A DNA stretch of 64,000 bases, from contig NZ_JAQFWP010000001.1 in assembly GCF_027706745.1 (NCBI RefSeq), forward strand, positions 124,001 to 188,000. Reading direction: 5' to 3'. The translations under genes and the position numbers were made by a program. Shown in pieces: positions 10,078 to 20,910 of this stretch; the first letter of the stretch is position 1; each line of letters starts with the position of its first letter. This stretch comes from Nocardiopsis suaedae (lineage in GTDB: Bacteria > Actinomycetota > Actinomycetes > Streptosporangiales > Streptosporangiaceae). The notes beneath the pieces were generated by a model, which did not search any database, was not told the origin of the DNA, and saw nothing but the letters and a program-made list of their open reading frames with translations.

Positions 10078-13000
10078 GTGCCGAAGCTCAGCGTCATCGT
10101 CGCTTTCGACGTCACCGAGCCGCATCTGCGCCCGACTCTGGACTCCCTGTCGGGGAGCAGCACAGGCGGCCGCGACCTGGAGATCGTCCTGGTCCCCCTG
10201 GCCTCGGGGGAGCGGCGCGGGGAGGACCCCCGCGAGGACGACCGTGCCGAGGCGTCCTCCGAGGGCGCCGACGACGACTCCGCCGCCGACGACGACCGGG
10301 AGGAGGACGGCACCGATTCCTCCGGGTCCTCCGACGCGGCCGAGCCCGCCGAGGGCGAGGACGGCGAGGCGGTCGGCCCCGTCCGCGAGGAGGGGCGGGC
10401 CACCGCCGAGGAGTTCGCCGCCGCCCCGCCCGAGGGCGTCGCGGCCGTGCTGGTGCGCGAGCCCGCCGCCGGGCGCGCGGCGGCCCGCGCCGCCGGGGCC
10501 GCCGCCTCCTCCGGCGACCTGCTGATGTTCCTCGACGGCGGCGACACCCTGCCCGGCTACGCCCTGTCCTACCTCGCCGACTCCCTGGAGGCCTCCGGGT
10601 CCCAGGCCGCCACCGGCAATGTGTACCGCTTCAACGACCTGGGCGCCCGGCCCTCGTCGCGGCACCGCAAGATCTTCGGCAAGCCCCGCACCGGCGTCGA
10701 CGTGCACGCCACCTCCTCGCTGCTGCGCGACCGCCTGTTCGGCAACAAGCTCTGGCGCCGCGACTTCTGGGAGTCCCTGCCCGACCTCGGCCTGGACGAC
10801 GCCGACGAGGACCTGGCCGCGGTGCGCGCGCTGTTCGCCGCCGCGGCCGTCGACGTCCTCCCCGCCCCGGTGCTGCTGCGCCGCGACCGGGCGGAGGGGC
10901 CGCCGCTCAGCGACACCGCCGTGCTCGACCGCCGCCTGCGCGCCGTCGCCGCGCTCTCCACCTCGCTGTCGGCCTCCGACCGCGACCTGTGGGACGCCCA
11001 CGCGTTCCGCAACGACGTGCGCTCGGTCCTGCTCGCGCTCGACGACGCCGACGACGAGGGCCGCGCCCGCTTCCTCGACCTGGTCGGCGACCAGCTGTCC
11101 GGGACCGCCCCGGCGGTGGTCGACGGGCTGGCCCCGCTGCACCGCCTCAACCTCCACCTGGTGCGCTGCCGCGACCTGGACCGCCTCCTCGAGGCCGTCA
11201 CCTTCCAGAAGAGCGTGGAGCTGAAGAAGGCCCCGGTGGTCCGCCGCGGCCTGCAGTACTTCGTGCGCTACCCCTTCTTCGAGGACCCCGCGGCCGGGGT
11301 GCCGCGCGACGTCTACCGGCTGCAGTCGGAGCTGAAGGTCCGGCAGAAGACCGAGCGGGTGGAGTGGCGCGGCGGCAAGCTCGTCGTCGGCGGCCGTGTG
11401 GGCGTGCTCAACCTGCGCGCCGGGCGCCGCTGGCAGCAGCAGCTCCTGGCCTTCGCCGTCAACGCCGACACCGGCCGCCGCATCCCCGTGCCGGTCAAGG
11501 TGCTGCGCGCCGCCGAGTACCGGCTGCCCGACCTGCCCGACGCCGCCCGCCACGACTACGGCGGCTTCGAGATCACCGTGGACCCGGCCCGGCTGCGGCT
11601 GGCCGGCAAGTGGCGCGCCACCTCCTGGAAGCTGGAGCTGGTGGTGGTCAACCGCGGCCTGGTGCGCCGCCGCATCATCGCCAACCCGGTGTCCGGCCCC
11701 GCCGAGCGCCCGCCCTACCGCCGCATCACCGGCGACGTGTGGCTGCGCCCCGAGTGGGACCGCGACCGCCACCTCTCCCTGGCCGTCGCCCCGGTGCGCG
11801 CCCGCGTCATCGGGCAGGGGCTGGAGGACGCCCCGGGCGGACCGGTGCTGGCGCTGCGCGGCGAGTACGTCTCCCCGCCCGCCGCCTCCTGCACCGCCCT
11901 GCGGCTGACCCGCCGCCCCGGCACCGCCCGCCTGGAGTACCCGCTGGAGGCCGCCGACGGCGGCTTCACCGCCCGGGTGCCCGTGGCCGACCTGCTGGCC
12001 GGGGCCGTCGACGAGGGGCCGGGCCTGCTGCGCCAGGAGCGGTGGACGGCCGCCCTGGCCGCCCCCGACGGCACCGCGCTGCCGCTGGTGCTGCCGGACG
12101 AGGCCGGTACCCCCACCCACCCGGTGGGCGACGGCCGCCACGAGGTCGCCGTGCAGCGCACCGGCACCGGCTACCTGCGGCTGCGCGCCGGGTGGGCGCA
12201 CCCGGTCGTGCGCGGCGCCCGCTGGGAGGACCGCGACCTGGTGCTCACCGGGCACTACGGCGCCTCCTCCGACACCGAGCTCGTGTTCAAGGCGCGCGGC
12301 CGCGACGAGGAGCACCGGGTGGCCCTGGAGCGCGACGGCGCCTCCTTCACCGCGCGCCTGGACCCCTCCGCCATCGCGACCCTCTCGGGCACGCTCCCGC
12401 TGCCCGCCGGGACCTACCAGCTGTGGGCGCGCGTGGCGCTGGACGACGGCACCACCCGCGACGTCGGCGCCGAGATCGACCCGGACGTGGTGCGCGAGCT
12501 GCCGCTGCGGATGGACACCGGGGAGCGCGGCTACACCTTCGCCGACTCCGGCTTCGACACCCCCGTGCTGCGGGTGGACAGCGACCTGCGCCCCGAGGAG
12601 CGCGGCTCCTTCGCCCAGCGCACGCTGCGCGAGGAGGTCTACCCGGCGCTGCGCCGCGAGCCGGTGCGCGAGAGCGTGCTCTTCGACAGCTACACCGGGC
12701 GCCAGTTCTCCGACAGCCCGCAGAGCATCTACGCCGAGCTGCGCCGCCGCGGCGGGCAGTGGGCCGACCACCCGATGTCCTGGCTGGTCAAGGACGGGCA
12801 GGTGAACCTGCCGGAGGACCTGGAGCCGGTGCGGCACAACGGCCGCGACTTCTACGAGGCGCTGGCCCGCTCCCGCTACATCGTCACCAACTCCCGCCAG
12901 CCGGCCTGGTTCGCCCGCCGTCCCGACCAGGTGGTGGTGCAGACCTGGCACGGGTCGATGCTCAAGCGCATCGGCTTCGACATCGAGAACATCCGCGGCA

Positions 13001-13758
13001 AGTCCCGCGACTACCACGACAAGCTGGCGTGGGAGACGCAGCAGTGGGACTACCTGGTCTCGCCCAGCCCCTGGGCGACGCCCATCCTGCGCCGCGCCTT
13101 CCGGTTCGACGGGGAGATCCTGGAGACCGGCTACCCGCGCAACGACATCTTCTTCGCTCCGGACCGGGAGGAGATCGCCGCCCGGACCCGCCGCGCGCTG
13201 GGGCTGCCCGAGGGCAAGAAGGTGGTGCTCTACGCGCCCACCTGGCGCGACGACAAGTACTACACGCGCGGCAAGCACAAGCTCGACCTGCACCTGGACC
13301 TGCGCAGGATGTACGAGAAGCTCGGCGACGACCACGTGCTGCTGGTGCGGCGGCACCCGCGGGTGGTGGACAGCGTGCCGATCGTGGGCGAGGACTTCGT
13401 CTGGGACGTCTCGCTCTACCCGGAGATCATGGAGCTGTTCCTGATCACCGACGTGCTCGTCACCGACTACTCGTCGATGATGTTCGACTTCGCCAACACC
13501 GGGCGCCCGATGCTCTTCTTCACCTACGACATCGAGAGCTACCGGGACAACCTGCGCGGGTTCTACTTCGATTTCGAGGAGACCGCGCCGGGCCCGCTGC
13601 TGACCGAGTCGGACGAGGTCATCGCGGCGCTGCGGGACATCGACGCGGTCGCCGACGCGGCCGCGGACACGTACCGGGCCTTCACCGAGCAGTTCTGCCC
13701 GCTGGACGACGGCGGGGCCGCGGCCCGCGTCGTCGACCGGGTCTTCGGCAAGGACTGA
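10078..13758 (+). CDS. Large bifunctional wall-polymer synthase: GT2-like N-terminus and CDP-glycerol glycerophosphotransferase (TagB/TagF-like) C-terminus
   Basis: This 1226-residue protein begins MPKLSVIVAFDVTEPHLRPTLDSL, a GT-A (GT2) opening. A 65-70 residue Asp/Glu/Ser-rich insert (about 48-115) follows, then GRAAARAAGAAASSGDLLMFLDGGDTLPGYAL, the second half of the GT2 fold. The middle (about 400-870) is beta-rich and not recognised. The last 300 residues are a glycerophosphotransferase: VVVQTWHGSMLKRIGFD, SPSPWATPILRRAF, GYPRNDIFF, VLYAPTWRDD, VLLVRRHPR and LVTDYSSMMFDFANTGRPMLFFTYD. Such enzymes polymerise glycerol- or polyol-phosphate teichoic acids at the inner membrane face. The GT2 half lacks the usual DDGS motif, so its activity is doubtful. 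The GTG at 10078 is the start preceding SVIVA; an earlier in-frame GTG gives an Arg-rich, unlikely extension. Confidence 0.8.
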   Translation: MPKLSVIVAFDVTEPHLRPTLDSLSGSSTGGRDLEIVLVPLASGERRGEDPREDDRAEASSEGADDDSAADDDREEDGTDSSGSSDAAEPAEGEDGEAVGPVREEGRATAEEFAAAPPEGVAAVLVREPAAGRAAARAAGAAASSGDLLMFLDGGDTLPGYALSYLADSLEASGSQAATGNVYRFNDLGARPSSRHRKIFGKPRTGVDVHATSSLLRDRLFGNKLWRRDFWESLPDLGLDDADEDLAAVRALFAAAAVDVLPAPVLLRRDRAEGPPLSDTAVLDRRLRAVAALSTSLSASDRDLWDAHAFRNDVRSVLLALDDADDEGRARFLDLVGDQLSGTAPAVVDGLAPLHRLNLHLVRCRDLDRLLEAVTFQKSVELKKAPVVRRGLQYFVRYPFFEDPAAGVPRDVYRLQSELKVRQKTERVEWRGGKLVVGGRVGVLNLRAGRRWQQQLLAFAVNADTGRRIPVPVKVLRAAEYRLPDLPDAARHDYGGFEITVDPARLRLAGKWRATSWKLELVVVNRGLVRRRIIANPVSGPAERPPYRRITGDVWLRPEWDRDRHLSLAVAPVRARVIGQGLEDAPGGPVLALRGEYVSPPAASCTALRLTRRPGTARLEYPLEAADGGFTARVPVADLLAGAVDEGPGLLRQERWTAALAAPDGTALPLVLPDEAGTPTHPVGDGRHEVAVQRTGTGYLRLRAGWAHPVVRGARWEDRDLVLTGHYGASSDTELVFKARGRDEEHRVALERDGASFTARLDPSAIATLSGTLPLPAGTYQLWARVALDDGTTRDVGAEIDPDVVRELPLRMDTGERGYTFADSGFDTPVLRVDSDLRPEERGSFAQRTLREEVYPALRREPVRESVLFDSYTGRQFSDSPQSIYAELRRRGGQWADHPMSWLVKDGQVNLPEDLEPVRHNGRDFYEALARSRYIVTNSRQPAWFARRPDQVVVQTWHGSMLKRIGFDIENIRGKSRDYHDKLAWETQQWDYLVSPSPWATPILRRAFRFDGEILETGYPRNDIFFAPDREEIAARTRRALGLPEGKKVVLYAPTWRDDKYYTRGKHKLDLHLDLRRMYEKLGDDHVLLVRRHPRVVDSVPIVGEDFVWDVSLYPEIMELFLITDVLVTDYSSMMFDFANTGRPMLFFTYDIESYRDNLRGFYFDFEETAPGPLLTESDEVIAALRDIDAVADAAADTYRAFTEQFCPLDDGGAAARVVDRVFGKD

Positions 13759-13777
13759 CCGGGCGGTCCCCTCCGCT

Positions 13778-13841
13778 CGTTGATCTCGGGAGAAACGACG
13801 CTACCCGCGCGGTTTTAGGGGCGTTTCTCCCGAGATCAACG
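13778..13841. terminator. Long perfect inverted repeat between convergent genes
   Basis: A 20-bp perfect inverted repeat (13778-13797 with 13822-13841), core TTGATCTCGGGAGAAAC, surrounds a 24-base loop. It sits 20 bases after the transferase stop and 14 before the cutC stop, so it likely terminates both. Its composition (GTTGATCTCGGGAGAAACG) is less GC-rich than the surroundings and looks like a dispersed intergenic element. Confidence 0.7.
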
Positions 13842-13854
13842 CGGGATGTCGGTG

Positions 13855-14697
13855 TCAGGGCGCGACGGCCCCGCGCGCCGCGCGCATCACCCGGACGATC
13901 TTCTCGGCCGAGTTGACCGTGCGCACGTCCTCCGGCGGCACCGTCCCGCCGCCCATCCGCACCCGCGGGTTGCGGTGGCGCACGGGGGAGGGGACCGTGT
14001 CCATCGCGGAGAAGTGCAGTTCCCGCGCCCCGGTGCGGGCGACCAGCTCGGCGGCGTTGCCGTCGCGCACCCCGCCCCCGGGCATCACCGCGATCCGCCC
14101 GGCCGCGCGCCGCACGAGCTCGGCGATCAGGTCGGCGCCCTCCGGTGCGCTCGCCTGCTGCCCCGAGGTCAGCACCCGGTCCACGCCCATGCCGACCAGC
14201 GCCTCCAGCGTGCCGACCGGGTCGGCGCACACGTCGAAGGCCCGGTGGAAGGTGGTGCCCATCCCTTCGGCGGCGGACAGCAGCCGCTTCATCGCCTCCC
14301 GGTCGACCTCCCCGTCGGGGGTCAGGACCCCGAGCACCACCCCGTGCGCCCCGGCGCGGGTGAACGCCCGCACGTCGCGCTCCATGGCGTCCAGCTCGCC
14401 GGAGTCGTAGACGAAGTCGCCCCCGCGCGGCCGGACGATGGGGAAGACCGCGATGCCCGGGGCGGCCTCCAGGACCGCCTCGACGGTGCCGATGCTGGGC
14501 GTCAGGCCCCCGTCGACCAGGGCCGAGACCAGCTCGACGCGGTCGGCCCCGGCGCGCTGGGCGGTGCGCGCCCCGGCGGCGCCCTCCACCACGATCTCGA
14601 AGGCCAGGGTGCCGGGAGCGGCCGCGGGGCCGGTCTCGGGTCCGGTGGCGCCGGCGGTGCCGGGAACGGCGGTGCTGGGAACGGCGGGTTCGGTCAC
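13855..14697 (-). CDS. cutC: CutC-family protein
   Basis: The 280-residue protein has about 30 Ala/Pro/Gly-rich N-terminal residues before a CutC TIM barrel. Hallmarks are FEIVVEGAAGARTAQRAGADRVELVSALVDGGLTPS, FPIVRPRGGDFVYDSGELDAM, TFHRAFDVCADP, VDRVLTSGQQASAPEG and PGGGVRDGNAAELV. CutC was named for copper homeostasis, but its true role is unclear; some members are annotated as deoxyribose- or sugar-linked enzymes. The GTG start has GGAGG nine bases upstream. A DasR-like palindrome lies in the divergent promoter, which would link it to amino-sugar control. Confidence 0.85.
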   Translation of the reverse strand: MTEPAVPSTAVPGTAGATGPETGPAAAPGTLAFEIVVEGAAGARTAQRAGADRVELVSALVDGGLTPSIGTVEAVLEAAPGIAVFPIVRPRGGDFVYDSGELDAMERDVRAFTRAGAHGVVLGVLTPDGEVDREAMKRLLSAAEGMGTTFHRAFDVCADPVGTLEALVGMGVDRVLTSGQQASAPEGADLIAELVRRAAGRIAVMPGGGVRDGNAAELVARTGARELHFSAMDTVPSPVRHRNPRVRMGGGTVPPEDVRTVNSAEKIVRVMRAARGAVAP

Positions 14698-14719
14698 GGC
14701 GGGGCCCTCCTGTCACGGG

Positions 14720-14735
14720 TGCGGTCTAGACCAGT
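14720..14735. promoter_or_regulatory. DasR/GntR-type operator between cutC and the ABM gene
   Basis: TGCGGTCTAGACCAGT contains the perfect palindrome GGTCTAGACC and matches 13 of 16 positions of the DasR consensus ACTGGTCTAGACCAGT. It lies 23 bases before the cutC start and 55 before the ABM start, where it could control both. Other HutC-subfamily GntR regulators bind similar cores, so the regulator is inferred. Confidence 0.6.
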
Positions 14736-14789
14736 ACACCACTCCGGCGGGCGGACCGGGCGCCGCCGCGGCGGTGGGATGATGGAGCG

Positions 14790-15089
14790 GTGATCGTCAT
14801 CACCCGTTACACCGTTCCCGCCGAGCAGGTCGAGGACTTCCGCGCGCGTGCCGCCGAAGCGCTGCGCGTCCTCGGCGCCCGCCCCGGGTTCGTCGGTTCG
14901 CGCGTGGGCCGCGCCGCCGACGACCCCGAGCTGTGGACCGTGGTCACCGAGTGGGAGGGCGCCGGGCACTACCGCCGCGCCCTGTCCGACTTCGAGGTCC
15001 GCATGGCCGCTGTGCCGCTGCTCTCCCAGGCCAGGGACGAGCCGACCGCCTATGAGATCGTGAACGTCCCCACGCCCGGGGGCGGCTAA
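14790..15089 (+). CDS. Antibiotic biosynthesis monooxygenase (ABM) domain protein
   Basis: This 99-residue single-domain dimeric alpha-beta barrel protein reads VIVITRYTVPAEQVEDFRARAAEALRVLGARPGFVGSRVGRAADDPELWTVVTEWEG, the usual ABM pattern. Many small ABM proteins of this kind have no known substrate and may bind haem or quinones. The GTG start follows GGAG. It is divergent from cutC and shares its DasR-like operator; glyS follows downstream with its own gap. Confidence 0.75.
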   Translation: MIVITRYTVPAEQVEDFRARAAEALRVLGARPGFVGSRVGRAADDPELWTVVTEWEGAGHYRRALSDFEVRMAAVPLLSQARDEPTAYEIVNVPTPGGG

Positions 15090-15262
15090 ATCGGTCGCAG
15101 GGGCCGCCGCTCCCGCGTATCGTCGGGGGAGCGGGGCGCCGGTGACGGCGCCCTCACTCACCGGTCCCGGGGCCGCGCCCGGGAGACCGGTCCGACCGCA
15201 CACCACCGAATCGCCGACGCGCGATCCGCCGACCGCCAGCCGGATGGAGAGTCAGAGAGAAC

Positions 15263-16654
15263 ATGGCCGCCAAGTCTGAGGCAATGGACAAGCTCGTCAA
15301 CCTCGCGAAGCGCAGGGGGCTGGTGTACCCCTCCAGTGAGATCTACGGCGGTCTGCGCGCCTCTTGGGACTACGGCCCGCTGGGTGTGGAGCTGAAGCAG
15401 AACATCAAGCGGCAGTGGTGGAGGTCGGTGGTCCAGGAGCGCGACGACATCGTCGGCCTGGACTCCAGCGTCATCCTGGCCCGCGAGGTGTGGGAGGCCT
15501 CCGGCCACGTGCAGGCCTTCGTGGACCCGCTGACCGAGTGCCAGTCCTGCCACAAGCGCTTCCGCGCCGACCACCTCATCGAGGCCTACGAGGAGAAGCA
15601 CGGCCGCGAGCCGGAGAACGGCCTGGCCGACATCGCCTGCTCCAACTGCGGCGCCAAGAGCTCCTTCACCGAGCCGAAGATGTTCAACGGCCTGCTGCGC
15701 ACCTACCTGGGCCCGGTGCAGGACGAGACCGGCCTGGCCTTCCTGCGCCCCGAGACCGCGCAGGGCATCTTCATCAACTACCTCAACGTGCAGCAGAGCG
15801 CGCGCAAGAAGATCCCGTTCGGCATCGGCCAGGTCGGCAAGTCCTTCCGCAACGAGATCACCCCGGGCAACTTCATCTTCCGCACCCGCGAGTTCGAGCA
15901 GATGGAGATGGAGTTCTTCGTCAAGCCGGGCGAGGACGAGGACTGGCACCAGTACTGGATCGACCAGCGCATGCAGTGGTACCTCGACCTGGGCGTGGGC
16001 AAGGACAACCTGCGGCTGTACGAGCACCCGCAGGAGAAGCTCTCGCACTACTCCAAGCGCACGGTCGACATCGAGTACCGGTTCAACTTCCAGGGCGCCG
16101 AGTGGGGCGAGCTGGAGGGCGTCGCCAACCGGACCGACTACGACCTGAGCACCCACTCGGAGAAGTCCGGCGCGGACCTGTCCTTCTTCGACCAGGAGAG
16201 CAACGAGCGCTACGTCCCCTACGTCATCGAGCCGGCGGCCGGTGTCGACCGCGCGATGCTGATGTTCATGCTCGACGCCTACCGCGAGGACGAGGCGCCC
16301 AACGCCAAGGGCAAGATGGAGAAGCGCTCGGTCATGGCGCTGGACCCGCGCCTGTCGCCGGTCAAGGCCGCGGTGCTGCCGCTGTCGCGCAACTCCGACC
16401 TGTCGCCCAAGGCCCGCGACCTGGCCGCGCGCCTGCGCAAGCGGTGGAACACCGAGTTCGACGACGCCGGTGCGATCGGCCGCCGCTACCGCCGCCAGGA
16501 CGAGATCGGCACCCCGTTCTGCGTCACGGTCGACTTCGACACCCTCGAGGACGACGCCGTGACGGTCCGGGAGCGCGACACCATGTCCCAGGAGCGCGTC
16601 TCGCTGGACCGGGTGGAGACCTACCTGTTCGAGCGGCTGCCCGCCGGCTGCTGA
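15263..16654 (+). CDS. glyS: Glycyl-tRNA synthetase (class II, alpha2 type)
   Basis: This 463-residue enzyme charges tRNA-Gly. Class II motifs are clear: [50 protein letters not shown] (motif 2 region), the zinc-type Cys clusters CQSC and CSNC, and the final [14 protein letters not shown] motif 3 area. The anticodon-binding domain is at the C-terminus ([35 protein letters not shown]). Length matches the single-chain actinobacterial form. The ATG start at 15263 follows GAGAGAAC. The 173 bases upstream show no T-box. Confidence 0.95.
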   Translation: MAAKSEAMDKLVNLAKRRGLVYPSSEIYGGLRASWDYGPLGVELKQNIKRQWWRSVVQERDDIVGLDSSVILAREVWEASGHVQAFVDPLTECQSCHKRFRADHLIEAYEEKHGREPENGLADIACSNCGAKSSFTEPKMFNGLLRTYLGPVQDETGLAFLRPETAQGIFINYLNVQQSARKKIPFGIGQVGKSFRNEITPGNFIFRTREFEQMEMEFFVKPGEDEDWHQYWIDQRMQWYLDLGVGKDNLRLYEHPQEKLSHYSKRTVDIEYRFNFQGAEWGELEGVANRTDYDLSTHSEKSGADLSFFDQESNERYVPYVIEPAAGVDRAMLMFMLDAYREDEAPNAKGKMEKRSVMALDPRLSPVKAAVLPLSRNSDLSPKARDLAARLRKRWNTEFDDAGAIGRRYRRQDEIGTPFCVTVDFDTLEDDAVTVRERDTMSQERVSLDRVETYLFERLPAGC

Positions 16655-16655
16655 G

Positions 16656-16731
16656 CCGCGCGCCCCGAGGCGCGCGGGAAGCACAGGAGAGAGGCGGCCG
16701 GACCCGGGGGGATATGGTCTCCGGCCGCCTC
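16656..16731 (+). terminator. Tandem terminator hairpins after glyS
   Basis: Hairpin 1 (9-bp stem CCGCGCGCC/GGCGCGCGG, 4-base loop) is at 16656-16677. Hairpin 2 (12-bp perfect stem, 17-base loop) is at 16691-16731. The remaining gap to the next gene also contains GAGAACctGTTCTC (16761-16774), a small palindrome of unknown meaning. Confidence 0.75.
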
Positions 16732-16894
16732 CGCTGTGGACCCCCGGTGCACATGTCCGGGAGAACCTGTTCTCACGCTAGCCCGATATGCGCCGTCGGG
16801 TAAGAGGTTTCCGCCTCGGTGCCCGCCCGTGTAAGCGAATCGTGATTCCGTGCGTGACCGGCGCGGCGAGAACACGTCCCACCGGCGAACGGCC

Positions 16895-17605
16895 TCAGGC
16901 CTGGGCGTAGACGACCATCGACACCGCGATGTAGTGGCAGATGTAGGCGGCGATGGTCAGCGAGTGGAACACCTCGTGGAAGCCGAACCAGCGCGGGGCG
17001 GGGTCGGGCCGCTTGGCCCCGTAGACGACGGCGCCGGCGCTGTAGAGGAGGCCCCCGGCCAGCACCAGGATCCAGGCGGCCGGGTGCATCCCCTGGACGA
17101 GCTGGGGGATGAAGAGCACCGCCACCCAGCCGATGGCCAGGTAGAGCGCGGTGGACAGCCAGCGCGGCGCGTTCAGCCAGAACATCTTGAACAGCACCCC
17201 GGCCACGGCGCCGCCCCAGATCAGCGCGGTCATCGCGGTGCGCAGCGGGTCCTCGAGCACCAGCACCACGAACGGCGTGTAGGTCCCGGCGATGATCAGG
17301 TAGATGTTGGCGTGGTCCATGCGGCGCAGCACCGCCACCGCGCGGGAGGACCAGCGGCCCACGTGGTAGACGGCCGAGGTGCCGAACAGCAGCACCGCGG
17401 CCAGCGCGTAGACCGCGGCGCAGATCCGCGCGGCGGTGGTGGGCGCCAGGGCGGTCAGGACGATGCCCGCGGCCAGCGCGGGCGGGGCGGTGCCCAGGTG
17501 GAGCCAGCCGCGCAGTCTGGGTTTGACCGACCGCAGCAGCTCGGCCGGGCCGGTGCGCGGCGGCTGCGACCCCCCGGTTCCGGGGGGTGCGGATGGTGCG
17601 GTCAC
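16895..17605 (-). CDS. Hemolysin III / PAQR-family membrane protein
   Basis: The 236-residue protein has seven predicted membrane segments. It contains the family's metal-site motifs: LLFGTSAVYHVGRW, MDHANIYLIIAGTYTPFVVL and the C-terminal GFHEVFHSLTIAAYICHYIAVS (conserved HxxxH and H). These residues form a zinc site in PAQR hydrolases, and bacterial members (YqfA/TrhA) affect membrane fluidity rather than lysing cells. The GTG start at 17605 lies about 90 bases from an inverted-repeat operator. It is convergent with glyS. Confidence 0.85.
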   Translation of the reverse strand: MTAPSAPPGTGGSQPPRTGPAELLRSVKPRLRGWLHLGTAPPALAAGIVLTALAPTTAARICAAVYALAAVLLFGTSAVYHVGRWSSRAVAVLRRMDHANIYLIIAGTYTPFVVLVLEDPLRTAMTALIWGGAVAGVLFKMFWLNAPRWLSTALYLAIGWVAVLFIPQLVQGMHPAAWILVLAGGLLYSAGAVVYGAKRPDPAPRWFGFHEVFHSLTIAAYICHYIAVSMVVYAQA

Positions 17606-17694
17606 GGCGTGCCTTCTTCCTCGTGTGGGGGCGGGGCCCAGAAAGCGGCGGCGCTGCGCGGCGGCGCCGCGGGGGGCGGCCCCGGACCGACTCT

Positions 17695-17719
17695 ACCTAC
17701 GGTCGCGTAGGTTACCTAC
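17695..17719. promoter_or_regulatory. Inverted-repeat operator upstream of the PAQR gene
   Basis: Two overlapping inverted repeats are present: CTACG-n4-CGTAG (17697-17710) and GTAGGT-t-ACCTAC (17707-17719). AT-containing GTAGGT/ACCTAC arms are typical of TetR-family lipid regulators near desaturase and hemolysin III genes in actinomycetes. The regulator is not identified here. Confidence 0.5.
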
Positions 17720-17897
17720 CAGTAGAAATGTGGGGTGCGGCACAGGGGGCAGTGGTCTTTTTCGGGGGTCTGGGCCCCGGCGCGGCGGCCGCCGCCTGCT
17801 ACCGTGCTTGCAAGCGTCCCTGACCACGCCGATCGCCTGCGTCCCGCAACCCCGTTTCTTTTCTCCGACCCAGGGGAACGTCTACCCTTCCTGAACC

Positions 17898-17913
17898 ATT
17901 GGTCTAGACCATT
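17898..17913. promoter_or_regulatory. DasR/GntR-type operator upstream of ppdK
   Basis: ATTGGTCTAGACCATT is a perfect 16-bp palindrome with the GGTCTAGACC core. It matches the DasR consensus at 14 of 16 positions. It lies 115 bases before the chosen ppdK start. This links PEP synthesis to amino-sugar (GlcNAc) control by inference. Confidence 0.65.
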
Positions 17914-18027
17914 AAAATCCTGATGACCAGTGAAGATGTGAAGGGAGAGCGGGGAATGAAGGAGGCAGGCGGCCGGATTGGTCCACGGACGCGACGAGAT
18001 CGAGCGGTCCCGTCGGAGGAGATCCAC

Positions 18028-20709
<2,682 letters not shown>

Positions 20710-20910
20710 GCCGGGGCCGACGGCGGCCGGAACGGGCCGGCGAGGTGCGGGGAGGGGCATGTCACGACATGAGACCTTCCCGTAATATGATCTCGACCTT
20801 CGTGGTGAGCGCCCCGTCCACTACTCTGTGGGCGCCGGACACGAGCGCCCGCTCCGGCGCGGTTGTCGGTTATGGTCGGGCGAACCACACGATCGGCCCC
20901 GGGGGTGAAG

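Larger units (their letters stand above)
17606..18027. other. 422-base intergenic region between the PAQR gene and ppdK
   Basis: It contains, left to right, a TetR-like repeat array near 17695-17719, a perfect 10-bp palindrome GCTTGCAAGC at 17806-17815 and a DasR-like palindrome at 17898-17913. No coding region is supported. An in-frame ATG at 17923 would extend PpdK by 35 basic residues but lacks homology. Confidence 0.6.

Noticed and set aside
10057-13356. 1099-codon minus-strand frame opposite the wall-polymer synthase
   Set aside because: Same codon-bias artefact; rich in Val/Gly/His, no recognisable domain.
15090-15262. T-box riboswitch upstream of glyS
   Set aside because: No T-box sequence or stem I specifier was recognisable.
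16761-16774. GAGAACCTGTTCTC palindrome as an SOS box
   Set aside because: It does not match the actinobacterial LexA consensus TCGAAC-n4-GTTCGA and is placed after glyS, not upstream of a repair gene.
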